NCBI RefSeq assembly: GCF_003335585.1
Contig: NZ_QBFD01000024.1
Span: forward strand, 1 to 64,000
Length of the DNA stretch: 64,000 nt
Direction: 5' to 3'
Source of the DNA: Sulfitobacter sp. DFL-14
GTDB lineage: Bacteria > Pseudomonadota > Alphaproteobacteria > Rhodobacterales > Rhodobacteraceae
Both the position numbers and the translations under genes were made by a program. This document shows, piece after piece, positions 35,769 through 44,829 of this stretch. Every line of letters starts with the position of its first letter. The stretch's first letter is position 1. Under the pieces are notes generated by a model. It had not been told where the DNA came from. It ran no database searches and was given only the letters and a program-made list of their open reading frames with translations.

Positions 35769-36980
35769 ATGACCGAAGCCTATATCTATGACGCACTGCG
35801 CACCCCCCGTGGCAAGGGCCGCAAGGACGGCGCGCTGCATGAGGTCACGGCGCTGCGCCTGTCCTCCCAGACGCTGAACGCCGTCAAGGAGCGCAACAAC
35901 CTCGATGGCCATGCCGTTGAGGACGTGATCTGGGGCAATGTGACCCAGGTGATGGAACAGGGCGGCTGTCTGGCACGCTCTGCCGTGCTGGCATCCGATC
36001 TGGATGAGCGTATTCCCGGCCTCGCCATCAACCGGTTCTGCGCCAGCGGGATGGAGGCGGTGAACCTGGCCGCCAACCAGATCAAGGGCGGTGCCGGGAT
36101 GGCCTATATCTCGGGCGGCGTCGAAATGATGGGCCGTGTGGCGATGGGCAGCGACGGGGCGGCGATTGCCGTCGATCCTTCCATCGCGATGGAGGGCTAT
36201 TTTGTCCCGCAGGGCATTTCCGCCGACATCATCGCCACCGAATACGGGTTCTCCCGCGATGACGCCGACCAGCTGGCGATTGCCAGCCAGCAACGCGCGG
36301 CAAAGGCCTGGAAAGAGGGGCGTTTTGACAAATCCGTCATCACCATCCGCGACCAGAACGGGCTGACCATCCTGGACCGCGACGAATACATGCGCCCGCA
36401 AACCGACATGCAGAGCCTGGGCAGCCTGAACCCCGCGTTCCAGGCCATGGGCGAGGTCATGCCCGGTTTCGACAAGATCGCGATGATGAAGTACCCGCAT
36501 CTGGAAAAGATCAACCATATCCACCACGCCGGGAACTCTTCGGGCATCGTGGACGGTGCGGCGGCCGTGCTGATCGGCAACAAGGAATTCGGCGAGAAAT
36601 ACGGGCTGAAACCCCGCGCACGCATCCGCGCCACCGCCAAGATCGGGACCGACCCCACCATCATGCTGACCGGCCCGGTTCCGGTGACCGAAAAGATCCT
36701 CAAGGACAACGGCATGACCATCGGCGACATCGACCTGTTCGAGGTGAACGAGGCCTTCGCCTCGGTCGTGCTGCGCTTCATGCAGGCCTTTGACGTGGAC
36801 CACGACAAGGTCAATGTGAATGGCGGTGCCATCGCCATGGGTCACCCGCTGGGGGCCACCGGCGCGATGATCATCGGCACCCTGCTGGACGAGCTGGAAC
36901 GCAGCGACAAGCAGGTGGGCCTGGCCACGCTCTGCATTGCCTCGGGCATGGGCGCCGCCACCATCATCGAGCGGGTGTGA
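35769..36980 (+). CDS. Acetyl-CoA C-acyltransferase (thiolase, FadA type)
   Basis: The 403-aa thiolase cleaves 3-oxoacyl-CoA to acetyl-CoA and a shortened acyl-CoA. The nucleophile lies in AINRFCASGMEAVN, the second region is NVNGGAIAMGHPLGATGA with the active-site His, and the final base Cys is in LCIASGMGAATIIER. The layout matches the trifunctional fadA partner. GAAAGGAAG precedes the ATG. It is followed by a cupin and fadJ in one operon. Confidence 0.93.
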   Translation: MTEAYIYDALRTPRGKGRKDGALHEVTALRLSSQTLNAVKERNNLDGHAVEDVIWGNVTQVMEQGGCLARSAVLASDLDERIPGLAINRFCASGMEAVNLAANQIKGGAGMAYISGGVEMMGRVAMGSDGAAIAVDPSIAMEGYFVPQGISADIIATEYGFSRDDADQLAIASQQRAAKAWKEGRFDKSVITIRDQNGLTILDRDEYMRPQTDMQSLGSLNPAFQAMGEVMPGFDKIAMMKYPHLEKINHIHHAGNSSGIVDGAAAVLIGNKEFGEKYGLKPRARIRATAKIGTDPTIMLTGPVPVTEKILKDNGMTIGDIDLFEVNEAFASVVLRFMQAFDVDHDKVNVNGGAIAMGHPLGATGAMIIGTLLDELERSDKQVGLATLCIASGMGAATIIERV

Positions 36981-36981
36981 C

Positions 36982-37449
36982 ATGATCCTGCGCGCAGGCA
37001 GTGTGCCCGGGACCGAAGCCCAGTCGGGCTATCCCGACCCCTTCAACCTGGGGCGGGGGTTCCTCAGCTATCTCAATTTCGCTGATGCCGGCGGGCTGAC
37101 CCAGTTCGGCGTCGCGCTGGAAACCCTGCATCCGGGCAAGCAATCCTCGCAGATGCACTGGCACGAGAAGGAAGACGAATTCCTCTACCTGCTGTCCGGT
37201 GCGCTGACCGTGGTCGAGGACCACCAGGAAACCACGCTGCAACCGGGTGACGCCTGCTGCTGGAAGGCGGGCGACCGGACCGCACATTGCCTGCGCAACC
37301 ACAGCGATGAACCCGCAACCTATCTGATTGTCGGCACCCGTGCCGAAGACGACATCTGCCATTATCCCGATCTGGACCTGCTGGCGACGCCGCAGGGTTT
37401 CACCCATCTCGATGGCACCCCATACCCCAAAAAGGGAGAGACCAAATGA
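36982..37449 (+). CDS. Cupin domain protein
   Basis: The 155-aa protein has one cupin barrel. Motif 1 is SSQMHWHEKEDEFLYLLSG, holding the His-x-His and Glu metal ligands, and motif 2 is LQPGDACCWKAGDRTAHCLRN with the last His. It is likely a metal-binding dioxygenase-like or sensory protein with unknown ligand. It sits between thiolase and FadJ, overlapping the fadJ start by four bases, so it is coupled to beta-oxidation. A cupin in this position is not standard. Confidence 0.85.
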   Translation: MILRAGSVPGTEAQSGYPDPFNLGRGFLSYLNFADAGGLTQFGVALETLHPGKQSSQMHWHEKEDEFLYLLSGALTVVEDHQETTLQPGDACCWKAGDRTAHCLRNHSDEPATYLIVGTRAEDDICHYPDLDLLATPQGFTHLDGTPYPKKGETK

Positions 37450-39650
37450 CCGATTTCACCATGAAGACTGACACCGACGGCGTTGCCATCATCACCTGGG
37501 ACGTGCCCGGAAAATCCATGAACGTGATGTCCATCGACGGGCTGAGCGAGTTGGATGCGCTGATCGACGCCGCCCTGGCCGACGACGCCGTGAAGGGCAT
37601 CGTGATCACCTCCGGCAAGGAGGGTTCCTTTGCCGGCGGCATGGACCTGAACCTGCTGGCCAAGATGAAGCAGGACGCGGGCGATGACCCTGCGAAGGGC
37701 CTGTTCGAGGGCACGATGAAAATGCATGCCCTGCTGCGCAAGATCGAACGGGCGGGCATGGACCCCAAGAAGCTGACCGGCGGCAAACCCATTGCCGCCG
37801 CCCTGCCCGGCACGGCTGCGGGCATCGGGCTGGAGCTGCCGCTGGCCACCCACCGCATCTTTGCCGCCAACAACCCCAAGGCGCGCATCGGCCTGCCGGA
37901 AATCATGGTCGGCATCTTCCCCGGTGCCGGCGGCACCACCCGTGTCTCGCGCAAGCTGGGCGCGATGGCCGCCTCCCCCTTCCTGCTGGAGGGCAAGATG
38001 GTCGCCCCCGAGGCTGCCGTGAAGGCAGGCCTGATTGACGAGGTGGCGGACGATCCTGTCGCCGCGGCGAAGGATTGGGTGCTGAACGCCAAGGATGCCG
38101 ATCTGGTCAAGCCCTGGGATGCCAAAGGTTACAAGATGCCCGGCGGTGCGCCGTACCACCCGGCGGGTTTCATGACCTTCGTGGGCGCTTCCGCCATGGT
38201 CAATTCCAACACCAAGGGCGTATATCCCGCCGCCAAGGCGCTGCTGTCGGCGGTTTACGAAGGCGCGTTGGTCGATTTCGACACCGCACTGAAGATCGAG
38301 GCGCGCTGGTTCACCTCCGTTCTGATGAACCCGTCGTCCTCGGCCATGATCCGGTCGCTGTTCCTGAACAAGGAAGCGCTGGAGAAAGGTGCCGTGCGCC
38401 CCGAAGGCGTTGCGGACCAGCGTGTGAAGAAGCTGGGCGTGCTGGGTGCGGGCATGATGGGTGCGGGCATCGCGCTGGTCTCTGCCCAGGCGGGGATCGA
38501 AGTGGTGCTGATCGACCGCGATCAGGAAGCCGCCGACAAGGGCAAGGGATATGCCGCCGCCTATTTCGACAAGGGCATCGCGCGCCGCAAATCCACGCCG
38601 GAGAAGAAGGAAGCCGCCCTTGGCTTGATCACCGCCACACCGGATCTGGAGCAGCTCAAGGGCTGTGACCTGATCATCGAAGCGGTGTTCGAGGACCCCA
38701 AAGTGAAGGCCGAGATGACCCAGAAGGTCGAGGCGGTGATCCCCGAGGACTGCATCTTTGCCTCCAATACCTCGACCCTGCCGATCACCGGGCTGGCCCA
38801 GGCATCGAGCCGCCCTGAGCAGTTCATCGGCATCCACTTCTTCAGCCCCGTCGAACGCATGGCGCTGGTGGAGATCATCAAGGGCGAGAAGACCGGCGAC
38901 CGCGCGGTGGCCAAATCGCTCGACTACGTGCGTCAGATCCGCAAGACCCCGATCGTTGTCAACGATGCGCGGTTCTTCTACGCCAACCGCTGCATCATCC
39001 CCTATGGCGGCGAGGCGAACCGCATGATCACCGAGGGCGTGGCCCCCGTGCTGATCGACAATGCCGCGCAATTGCTGGGCTTCCCCGTGGGGCCTGTGCA
39101 GCTGGGCGATGAAACTTCCGTCGATCTGGCGACCAAGATCATGCGCGCCACCAAGGCGGCCATGGGCAACGAATACCCCGCCTCCGAGGCCGATGATCTG
39201 ATTGTCTGGATGGAAGACCTGGGCCGTCTGGGCCGCAAGGCCAAGGCAGGCTATTTCGACTATGACGAAAAGGGCAAGCGCCTGGGCTATTGGAAGGGCA
39301 TCCACGACAAGTATCCGCTTGCCGACGAACAGCCCGATCTGCAGGAAATCCAGGACCGGCTGATGTTCGTGCAGGTGCTGGAAGCCGTGCGCGCGCTGGA
39401 GGAAGGCGTGCTGATGGACATCCGCGAGGGTGACGTGGGCGCGATCCTGGGCTGGGGCTTTGCCCCCTGGTCGGGCGGGCCGTTCTCCTGGCTGGACATG
39501 ATCGGCACACCCTATGCGGCGGAACGTTGCGACCAGCTGGAAGCCAAGTTCGGCCCCCGCTTCAAATGCCCCGACCTGCTGCGCGAGATGGCCGAGAAGA
39601 ACCAGACCTTCTATGGCCGCTTCGGGCCAAAGGCTGAGGCGGCCGCCTGA
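37446..39650 (+). CDS. fadJ: Multifunctional enoyl-CoA hydratase/3-hydroxyacyl-CoA dehydrogenase FadJ-like
   Basis: The 734-aa protein fuses an N-terminal crotonase domain (about residues 1-290; GSFAGGMDLNLLAK, the hydratase-like region IGLPEIMVGIFPGAGG with the catalytic Glu) and C-terminal dehydrogenase domains. The NAD-binding LGVLGAGMMGAGIALVSAQ begins near residue 330, with IGIHFFSPVERMALVEII following. It carries out hydration and oxidation of enoyl-CoAs in fatty acid degradation and pairs with the thiolase upstream. It follows the cupin gene by an ATGA overlap, and a terminator follows it. Confidence 0.93.
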   Translation: MTDFTMKTDTDGVAIITWDVPGKSMNVMSIDGLSELDALIDAALADDAVKGIVITSGKEGSFAGGMDLNLLAKMKQDAGDDPAKGLFEGTMKMHALLRKIERAGMDPKKLTGGKPIAAALPGTAAGIGLELPLATHRIFAANNPKARIGLPEIMVGIFPGAGGTTRVSRKLGAMAASPFLLEGKMVAPEAAVKAGLIDEVADDPVAAAKDWVLNAKDADLVKPWDAKGYKMPGGAPYHPAGFMTFVGASAMVNSNTKGVYPAAKALLSAVYEGALVDFDTALKIEARWFTSVLMNPSSSAMIRSLFLNKEALEKGAVRPEGVADQRVKKLGVLGAGMMGAGIALVSAQAGIEVVLIDRDQEAADKGKGYAAAYFDKGIARRKSTPEKKEAALGLITATPDLEQLKGCDLIIEAVFEDPKVKAEMTQKVEAVIPEDCIFASNTSTLPITGLAQASSRPEQFIGIHFFSPVERMALVEIIKGEKTGDRAVAKSLDYVRQIRKTPIVVNDARFFYANRCIIPYGGEANRMITEGVAPVLIDNAAQLLGFPVGPVQLGDETSVDLATKIMRATKAAMGNEYPASEADDLIVWMEDLGRLGRKAKAGYFDYDEKGKRLGYWKGIHDKYPLADEQPDLQEIQDRLMFVQVLEAVRALEEGVLMDIREGDVGAILGWGFAPWSGGPFSWLDMIGTPYAAERCDQLEAKFGPRFKCPDLLREMAEKNQTFYGRFGPKAEAAA

Positions 39651-39675
39651 CCGCCCTTCGTATCTGATCGGAAAG

Positions 39676-39696
39676 GGGCGCTTTGGCGCCCTTTTT
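39676..39696 (+). terminator. Rho-independent terminator after fadJ
   Basis: GGGCGC-TTTG-GCGCCC (39676-39691) is followed by TTTTTC. It lies 26 bases downstream of the fadJ stop and separates the beta-oxidation block from the imelysin operon. Confidence 0.88.
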
Positions 39697-39699
39697 CAT

Positions 39700-39873
39700 G
39701 CCTGCCAAAAGGCTGCGGCGTTGGATCGCATGGCGTCCGGCCGCTTTATCCTAGTTTTTTCCTCGGATACTATTTCCTTATCAATTCGCTCGGGTATAAA
39801 AGGGGCCAGCCAGCCCTTACCAACCTGCCGTCAACAGGTGGACGGCAGACCCAGATACCAAAAGGACATTCCG
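39700..39873 (+). promoter_or_regulatory. AT-rich promoter region of the imelysin operon
   Basis: Between the terminator and the first imelysin gene, 39745-39812 is clearly AT-richer than its surroundings (CTAGTTTTTTCCTCGG, ACTATTTCCTTATCAATT), suiting a promoter. Iron-control motifs of Irr, Fur or RirA type were sought by eye; none is convincing. AAAGGA stands seven bases before the ATG. Confidence 0.4.
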
Positions 39874-41136
39874 ATGAAACGTTCCACACTTCTTTCCACC
39901 GCTGCTTTGCTGATCTGCGCCACTCCGGCCCTGGCTGTCGAGAAGGCCGAGGTGATCGAGACCTATGCCGATATCGCAGCGGCGAAATATGCGGACAGTT
40001 TGACCACCGCCCAGCGCCTGCAGGAGGCTGTTGCCAGCTTTCTGGTCACCCCCTCGGCGATGGGCCTGACCCGGGCGCGGCAGGCCTGGCTGGCGGCGCG
40101 GGTGCCCTATCAGCAATCCGAAGTCTACCGTTTCGGCAATGCCATCGTCGACGACTGGGAAGGCAAGGTGAATGCCTGGCCGCTGGATGAAGGGCTGATT
40201 GATTATGTCGACGCCAGCTATGGCGGGCCATCGGACGAGAACGGGCTGGCCGCGCTGAACGTCATTGCAAACCCGAGCTTCACCCTGTCCGGAACCGAGG
40301 TGGATGCCAGCACCATCACCCCCGAACTGCTGGGCGAAACCCTGCACGAGGCCGACGGGATCGAGGCCAATGTGGCCACCGGCTACCACGCCATCGAATT
40401 CCTGCTTTGGGGTCAGGACCTGAATGGCCATGACGCGGGCGCGGGCAACCGCCCCTGGACCGATTATGCGATGGGCGAAGACTGCACCAATGGCAATTGC
40501 GACCGCCGCGCCGACTATCTGGTTGCCGCCACCGACCTGCTGGTCTCCGACCTGGAGTGGATGGCCGCACAGTGGACAGATGGCGGCGCCGCCAGGACCG
40601 CGCTGCTGGAAGACGAGAACGCAGGGCTTGCCGCGATGCTGACCGGCATGGGCTCGCTGTCTTATGGCGAGCAGGCGGGCGAGCGGATGCGCCTTGGCCT
40701 GATGCTGAACGACCCCGAAGAAGAGCATGACTGCTTTTCCGACAACACCCACAACAGCCATTACTACGACGGGCTTGGCGTTCAGAGCACCTATCTGGGT
40801 GAATATGTCAGTGTTGACGGCACGCTGGTCTCCGGCCCCTCGCTCTCCGATCTGGTCGCAGAGACCGACCCGGCGCTGGACACCGAAATGCGCGAAAAGC
40901 TGAGCACAACGATGTTGGCGCTGGGGCGGATCAAGACCGCGGCCGAAGCCGGTTTTGCCTATGACCAGATGCTGGAGCGCGGCAACGCAGGCGGCGAGGC
41001 GCTGATCATGGGCGGGGTCAACGGGCTGATCGACCAGACCCGCACGATCGAACGTGTGGTCAAGGTTCTGGAGCTCGACCAGGTTGCCTTTGAAGGTTCC
41101 GACAGTCTGGACAATCCCAACGCCGTCTTCCAATAA
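39874..41136 (+). CDS. Imelysin-family periplasmic protein (IrpA-like)
   Basis: The 420-aa protein has a Sec signal peptide (cleavage after ALA, near residue 21) and a long peptidase M75/imelysin domain. The family motif GxHxxE is GYHAIE at 170-175, in GYHAIEFLLWGQDLNG. IrpA homologues are iron-regulated periplasmic or membrane-associated proteins of bacterial iron uptake; direct iron binding is likely but not established for all. The frame also runs upstream from 39514 without a start; the ATG at 39874 with AAAGGA is used. It opens the five-gene operon to 45913. Confidence 0.9.
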   Translation: MKRSTLLSTAALLICATPALAVEKAEVIETYADIAAAKYADSLTTAQRLQEAVASFLVTPSAMGLTRARQAWLAARVPYQQSEVYRFGNAIVDDWEGKVNAWPLDEGLIDYVDASYGGPSDENGLAALNVIANPSFTLSGTEVDASTITPELLGETLHEADGIEANVATGYHAIEFLLWGQDLNGHDAGAGNRPWTDYAMGEDCTNGNCDRRADYLVAATDLLVSDLEWMAAQWTDGGAARTALLEDENAGLAAMLTGMGSLSYGEQAGERMRLGLMLNDPEEEHDCFSDNTHNSHYYDGLGVQSTYLGEYVSVDGTLVSGPSLSDLVAETDPALDTEMREKLSTTMLALGRIKTAAEAGFAYDQMLERGNAGGEALIMGGVNGLIDQTRTIERVVKVLELDQVAFEGSDSLDNPNAVFQ

Positions 41137-41197
41137 GCAAGCCGGACCAGCCAGCCCTACTGCCAGCCCGGTCTCAAATTCTCACAGGACAATAACA

Positions 41198-42204
41198 ATG
41201 AAGAAACAGACACACCTTGCGGGGCTTTGCGGCCTCGCGATGCTTTGTGGCCATGCGGCACAGGCTCAGGACGCAGGTTTCACCTGGGACGCCGAAATCG
41301 AAATCTGCGTTGACAGCACGGTCAGCTCGGATGATCCGACGGCGGAATTCAGCGATCTCTACCTCAGCATCGAGGCCGCGTTCGAGGCGGCGATCACCGA
41401 CCGCATCACCGCCTTTGGCGGGCTGACGCTGGAATCCGTCACAGACCCCACCGACGATCGCAGCTTCGATGACCTGGGGCTTTACGTCAATGAACTGGGC
41501 CTGCGCTTTGCCTTTGGTGAAACGCTGGTCTCCGTCGGCAAGCTGAGCCCGGTTTTCGGCGTGGCCTGGGACGATGCACCGGGATATTACGGCACCTCGC
41601 TCTCGGGCGATTACGAGCTGGCCGAGATGATCGGCCTGACCGTCGATACGCCCCTTGGCGCGGATGGCACCCTGTCCCTTGCGGTGTTTTATGCCGACAA
41701 CAGTGTTCTGAGCGACAGCATCGGCAACCGGCGCGGGCGCAATTCTGTGGCGGCGGGCGGCGTTGGCAACACCGGCAAGCTGAACAACATCGCGCTGCAA
41801 TTCAGCCGGGAATTCGGCGCCACCACCGCATGGGTCGGCGCACGCCACCTGGCGGCGGGCACGGGCGATGTTTCGGATGAAAACGGCGTTGTGGCCGGGC
41901 TGGCCATGATTTCGGCAATGGCTGGGACATGATCGGCGAAATGGCCCATTTCAGCGGCGCGGGCGGCACGGCTGCGGATGCAACCTACAGCACCCTCGGC
42001 GCGACATATGTGCTGGACCAATGGTCATTCTCGGGCACGGGGACGGTGGTGAACACCAGCGGCGCAGGCCGTGACAAGATGCTCGCCCTCGGGATAGACC
42101 GGCAGATAACCGACAACAGCGAGATCAACTTTGGCCTGGCCCGCTTTGACGTGGGCGGCGTAAAATCGACAGCGGTCGGCCTGGCGGCTGTCGTTTCTTT
42201 CTAA
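41198..42204 (+). pseudogene. Porin-like outer-membrane beta-barrel gene, frameshifted
   Basis: Frame 1 gives a signal peptide (HAAQA, about residue 23) and an alternating beta-strand pattern (WDAEIEICVDSTV, ITAFGGLTLESV, LGLRFAFGETLVSVGKL) up to a stop near 41932. A second open frame from about 41907 continues with HDFGNGWDMIGEMAHFSG and ends in VGLAAVVSF, the C-terminal Phe of outer-membrane barrels. Adding one G near 41905 (CTGGCC read as CTGGGCC) would join both into about 335 aa. The break may be a real mutation or a sequencing error in a G run. It lies between the imelysin and di-heme genes. Confidence 0.75.
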
Positions 42205-42220
42205 GCTGCAAGGAGCCGTC

Positions 42221-43816
42221 ATGACAGCCAGCCAAAAGCCTGCCGCCACAGCGCGACGGGACCGGCCCGCCAGCATGTCACACCGGAAAGGTAAAATCTC
42301 CTGCGTCCTGGTGCCGCTGATCCTGGTGATGGGATCGGCGGCGCTGGCGCAGGAGGCGCCAGTGCTGGATGACAACCATCTGAATGTGATCCCCCGCACC
42401 GCCGCGGAGGCCGCGCGCATCGCGGCGGTGCTGGCGCCGCCCGCCGATTTCACATCCCCTGAACAATTCGAACAGCTTTCCGCCGGGGCCGCCACTGTGC
42501 GGGCGCGCAAGTCGGCGGATGCCTTTTCCCAGCCCTCCGGCAACATCAGTTTCGAGGATGAGCTGACCTTCAAGGTGGGCAACGGGCTGTTCCGCAAGCT
42601 CTGGGTCTCTGCTCCCTCCTCCACGCTGGCCTCTGACGGGCTGGGGCCGCTTTACAACGCCCGGTCCTGCCAGCGCTGCCACATCAAGGACGGGCGCGGC
42701 CATCCGCCAGAGGCGCAGGACGACAATGCGATCTCCATGTTCCTGCGGGTGTCGATCCCCGGAGATGAGAGCGACGCCATCGACGAGATCGAAGGCTATA
42801 TCGCCAGCCGCCCCGACCCCACCTATGGCACGCAGCTGCAGGATTTTGCCGTGCAGGGGCATGCCGCTGAATACCGCCTTGATATCACGTACAAAGAGGA
42901 ACCTGTCACGCTGGCCGACGGGACCGAGGTATCGCTCAGGCATCCCACCTACCGGGCGGCCGATCTGGGCTATGGCCCGCTGCATCCCGACGCCATGCTG
43001 AGCCCGCGCGTCGCGCCGCAGATGATCGGCATGGGCCTGCTCGAAGCGATCCCCGCCGCCGATATCCTTGCCCTGGCGGACCCGGATGATGCGGATGGGG
43101 ACGGCATTTCGGGCCGGGCCAATATCGTCTGGTCCAAGGCGCTGGACCGGCCCATGCTGGGGCGCTTTGGCCTGAAGGCGGGCAACCCATCGGTGCTGGA
43201 ACAATCGGCTGGGGCCTTTGTCGGGGACATCGGCATATCGAACCCCCTGTTCAGGGCGGGTTCGGGTGAATGCACGGATCTGCAGGCCGATTGCCTGGCC
43301 GCGATCCATGGTGACGGCGACGCGCGCGGCACCGAGATCGACGCGGAGGGGCTGGATCTGGTGACCTTTTACAGCCGCAACCTGGGCGTGCCGGAACGCC
43401 GCAAGCCGGAGGACCCGCAGGTGCTGCAGGGCAAGAAGGTGTTTTATGAGACCGGCTGCACCTCCTGCCACCAGCCCAAGTTCGTGACCAACCGGCTTGA
43501 AGATCAGCCGGAGCAGTCTTTCCAGCTGATCTGGCCCTATACCGATCTGTTGCTGCATGACATGGGCCCCGGTCTGGCGGACAACCGCCCCGAGGCGCGG
43601 GCCAGCGGAACGGAGTGGCGGACGCCGCCGCTTTGGGGTATCGGTCTGACGGAACAGGTCAGTGGCCACAGCTATTTCCTGCACGACGGGCGGGCCCGGT
43701 CCCTGCTGGAGGCGATCCTTTGGCACGGCGGCGAGGCGCAGGCCCAGCGCGATGCGGTCATCGACCTGCCGACTGCCGAGCGCGAGGCGCTGATCACCTA
43801 TCTGGAGAGCCTATGA
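42221..43816 (+). CDS. Di-heme oxidoreductase-like protein (DUF1111, thiol oxidoreductase COG3488)
   Basis: The 531-aa protein has two c-type heme sites, CQRCH at 150-154 and CTSCH at 413-417, and the calcium-like loop DADGDGISGRA near 292. The family is related to di-heme peroxidases (MauG/CcpA type). AAGGAG supports the ATG at 42221, which adds about 18 residues before the hydrophobic signal segment VLVPLILVMGSAALA; the ATG at 42275 is an alternative. It acts in the periplasm, probably as an electron-transfer or iron-redox component alongside the imelysins. Confidence 0.9.
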   Translation: MTASQKPAATARRDRPASMSHRKGKISCVLVPLILVMGSAALAQEAPVLDDNHLNVIPRTAAEAARIAAVLAPPADFTSPEQFEQLSAGAATVRARKSADAFSQPSGNISFEDELTFKVGNGLFRKLWVSAPSSTLASDGLGPLYNARSCQRCHIKDGRGHPPEAQDDNAISMFLRVSIPGDESDAIDEIEGYIASRPDPTYGTQLQDFAVQGHAAEYRLDITYKEEPVTLADGTEVSLRHPTYRAADLGYGPLHPDAMLSPRVAPQMIGMGLLEAIPAADILALADPDDADGDGISGRANIVWSKALDRPMLGRFGLKAGNPSVLEQSAGAFVGDIGISNPLFRAGSGECTDLQADCLAAIHGDGDARGTEIDAEGLDLVTFYSRNLGVPERRKPEDPQVLQGKKVFYETGCTSCHQPKFVTNRLEDQPEQSFQLIWPYTDLLLHDMGPGLADNRPEARASGTEWRTPPLWGIGLTEQVSGHSYFLHDGRARSLLEAILWHGGEAQAQRDAVIDLPTAEREALITYLESL

Positions 43817-44829
43817 CCAGATTGTTCCTGAGTCTGCTTGTTGCGTTGATGCCCTTTGCCGCTGTGGCACAGGAGGCCACTGCCAAGATCACCGATGTGG
43901 TCGCGCATCACATCCTGCCGCGGTTTGACGCGCTGTCAGAGAGTGCCGGGCGGCTGGCCGAGGTGGCCGGGAACGACTGCGCGCCCACTTCGCCGGAACT
44001 GCGCGACGCTTACGGCGTGGCGTTTGACAGCTGGGTCAGCGCCAGCCACCTGCGTTTCGGCCCGACCGAAGTCGGCGACCGGGCCTTTGCGCTGGCCTTC
44101 TGGCCTGACAGCCGGGGGGCAACCCCGCGTGCGCTGGCCGGTCTGATGGCAGAACGCGATGCGATCATCGACAGCGCCGAGGGCTTTGCACAGGTTTCCA
44201 TCGCGGCACGGGGGTTTTACGGGCTGGAATACCTGCTTTATGATCCGGAGTTGACCGGTGCTGCCGATCCCACCTACCTGTGCGGTCTGATCCGCGCGGT
44301 CACCGCCGATATCGCCGCAACGGCCGGGACCATCCGCGCGGATTGGCACGAGAGCTATGCGCCCGGGATGCTGAACCCCGGCCCGAATGGCACCTACCGC
44401 AGCGAAGACGAGGTGTTGCAGCAGCTTTTCACCGCGCTGACCACGGGGCTTGAGTTCACCGCAGAGACGCGTCTGGGCCGCCCCCTGGGCACCTTTGACC
44501 GCCCCCGGCCCAGGCGGGCAGAGGCCTGGCGCTCTGATCGGTCGGCGCGGCATGTGGAACTGAGCCTGACCGCCCTGCGCGATCTGGCGGAGCGTCTGGC
44601 CGCCGGTCACCCTCAGGTCGCCACCGGGCTGGATCACGCCTTTGCCAAGGCCGTTGATCATCTGGAGACTTTGGACGATCCGGTCTTTGCCGGGGTGGCC
44701 CAGCCGCAAAGCCGGTTGAAGGTGGAGGTGCTCCAGCAGGATGTCGAAGCCATCCGCGCCCTCGCCCGCAGCGCACTGGGGCCGACGCTGGGCGTGGCGG
44801 CGGGCTTCAACTCGCTGGATGGCGACTGA
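43813..44829 (+). CDS. Imelysin-family periplasmic protein (second copy)
   Basis: The 338-aa protein has a signal peptide ending in AVAQ (about residue 20) and the helical imelysin architecture (COG3489 type). It differs from the first: at the GxHxxE position it reads GFYGLE (134-139), so the expected His is Tyr136. It starts with an ATGA overlap on the di-heme gene stop. In other bacteria this order (IrpA, thiol oxidoreductase, imelysin, DUF1513) is conserved, so this is a functional set rather than chance neighbours. Confidence 0.88.
   Translation: MTRLFLSLLVALMPFAAVAQEATAKITDVVAHHILPRFDALSESAGRLAEVAGNDCAPTSPELRDAYGVAFDSWVSASHLRFGPTEVGDRAFALAFWPDSRGATPRALAGLMAERDAIIDSAEGFAQVSIAARGFYGLEYLLYDPELTGAADPTYLCGLIRAVTADIAATAGTIRADWHESYAPGMLNPGPNGTYRSEDEVLQQLFTALTTGLEFTAETRLGRPLGTFDRPRPRRAEAWRSDRSARHVELSLTALRDLAERLAAGHPQVATGLDHAFAKAVDHLETLDDPVFAGVAQPQSRLKVEVLQQDVEAIRALARSALGPTLGVAAGFNSLDGD

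Noticed and set aside
37362..39305. 647-codon minus-strand frame opposite fadJ
   Set aside because: Antisense shadow of a well-supported multifunctional enzyme.
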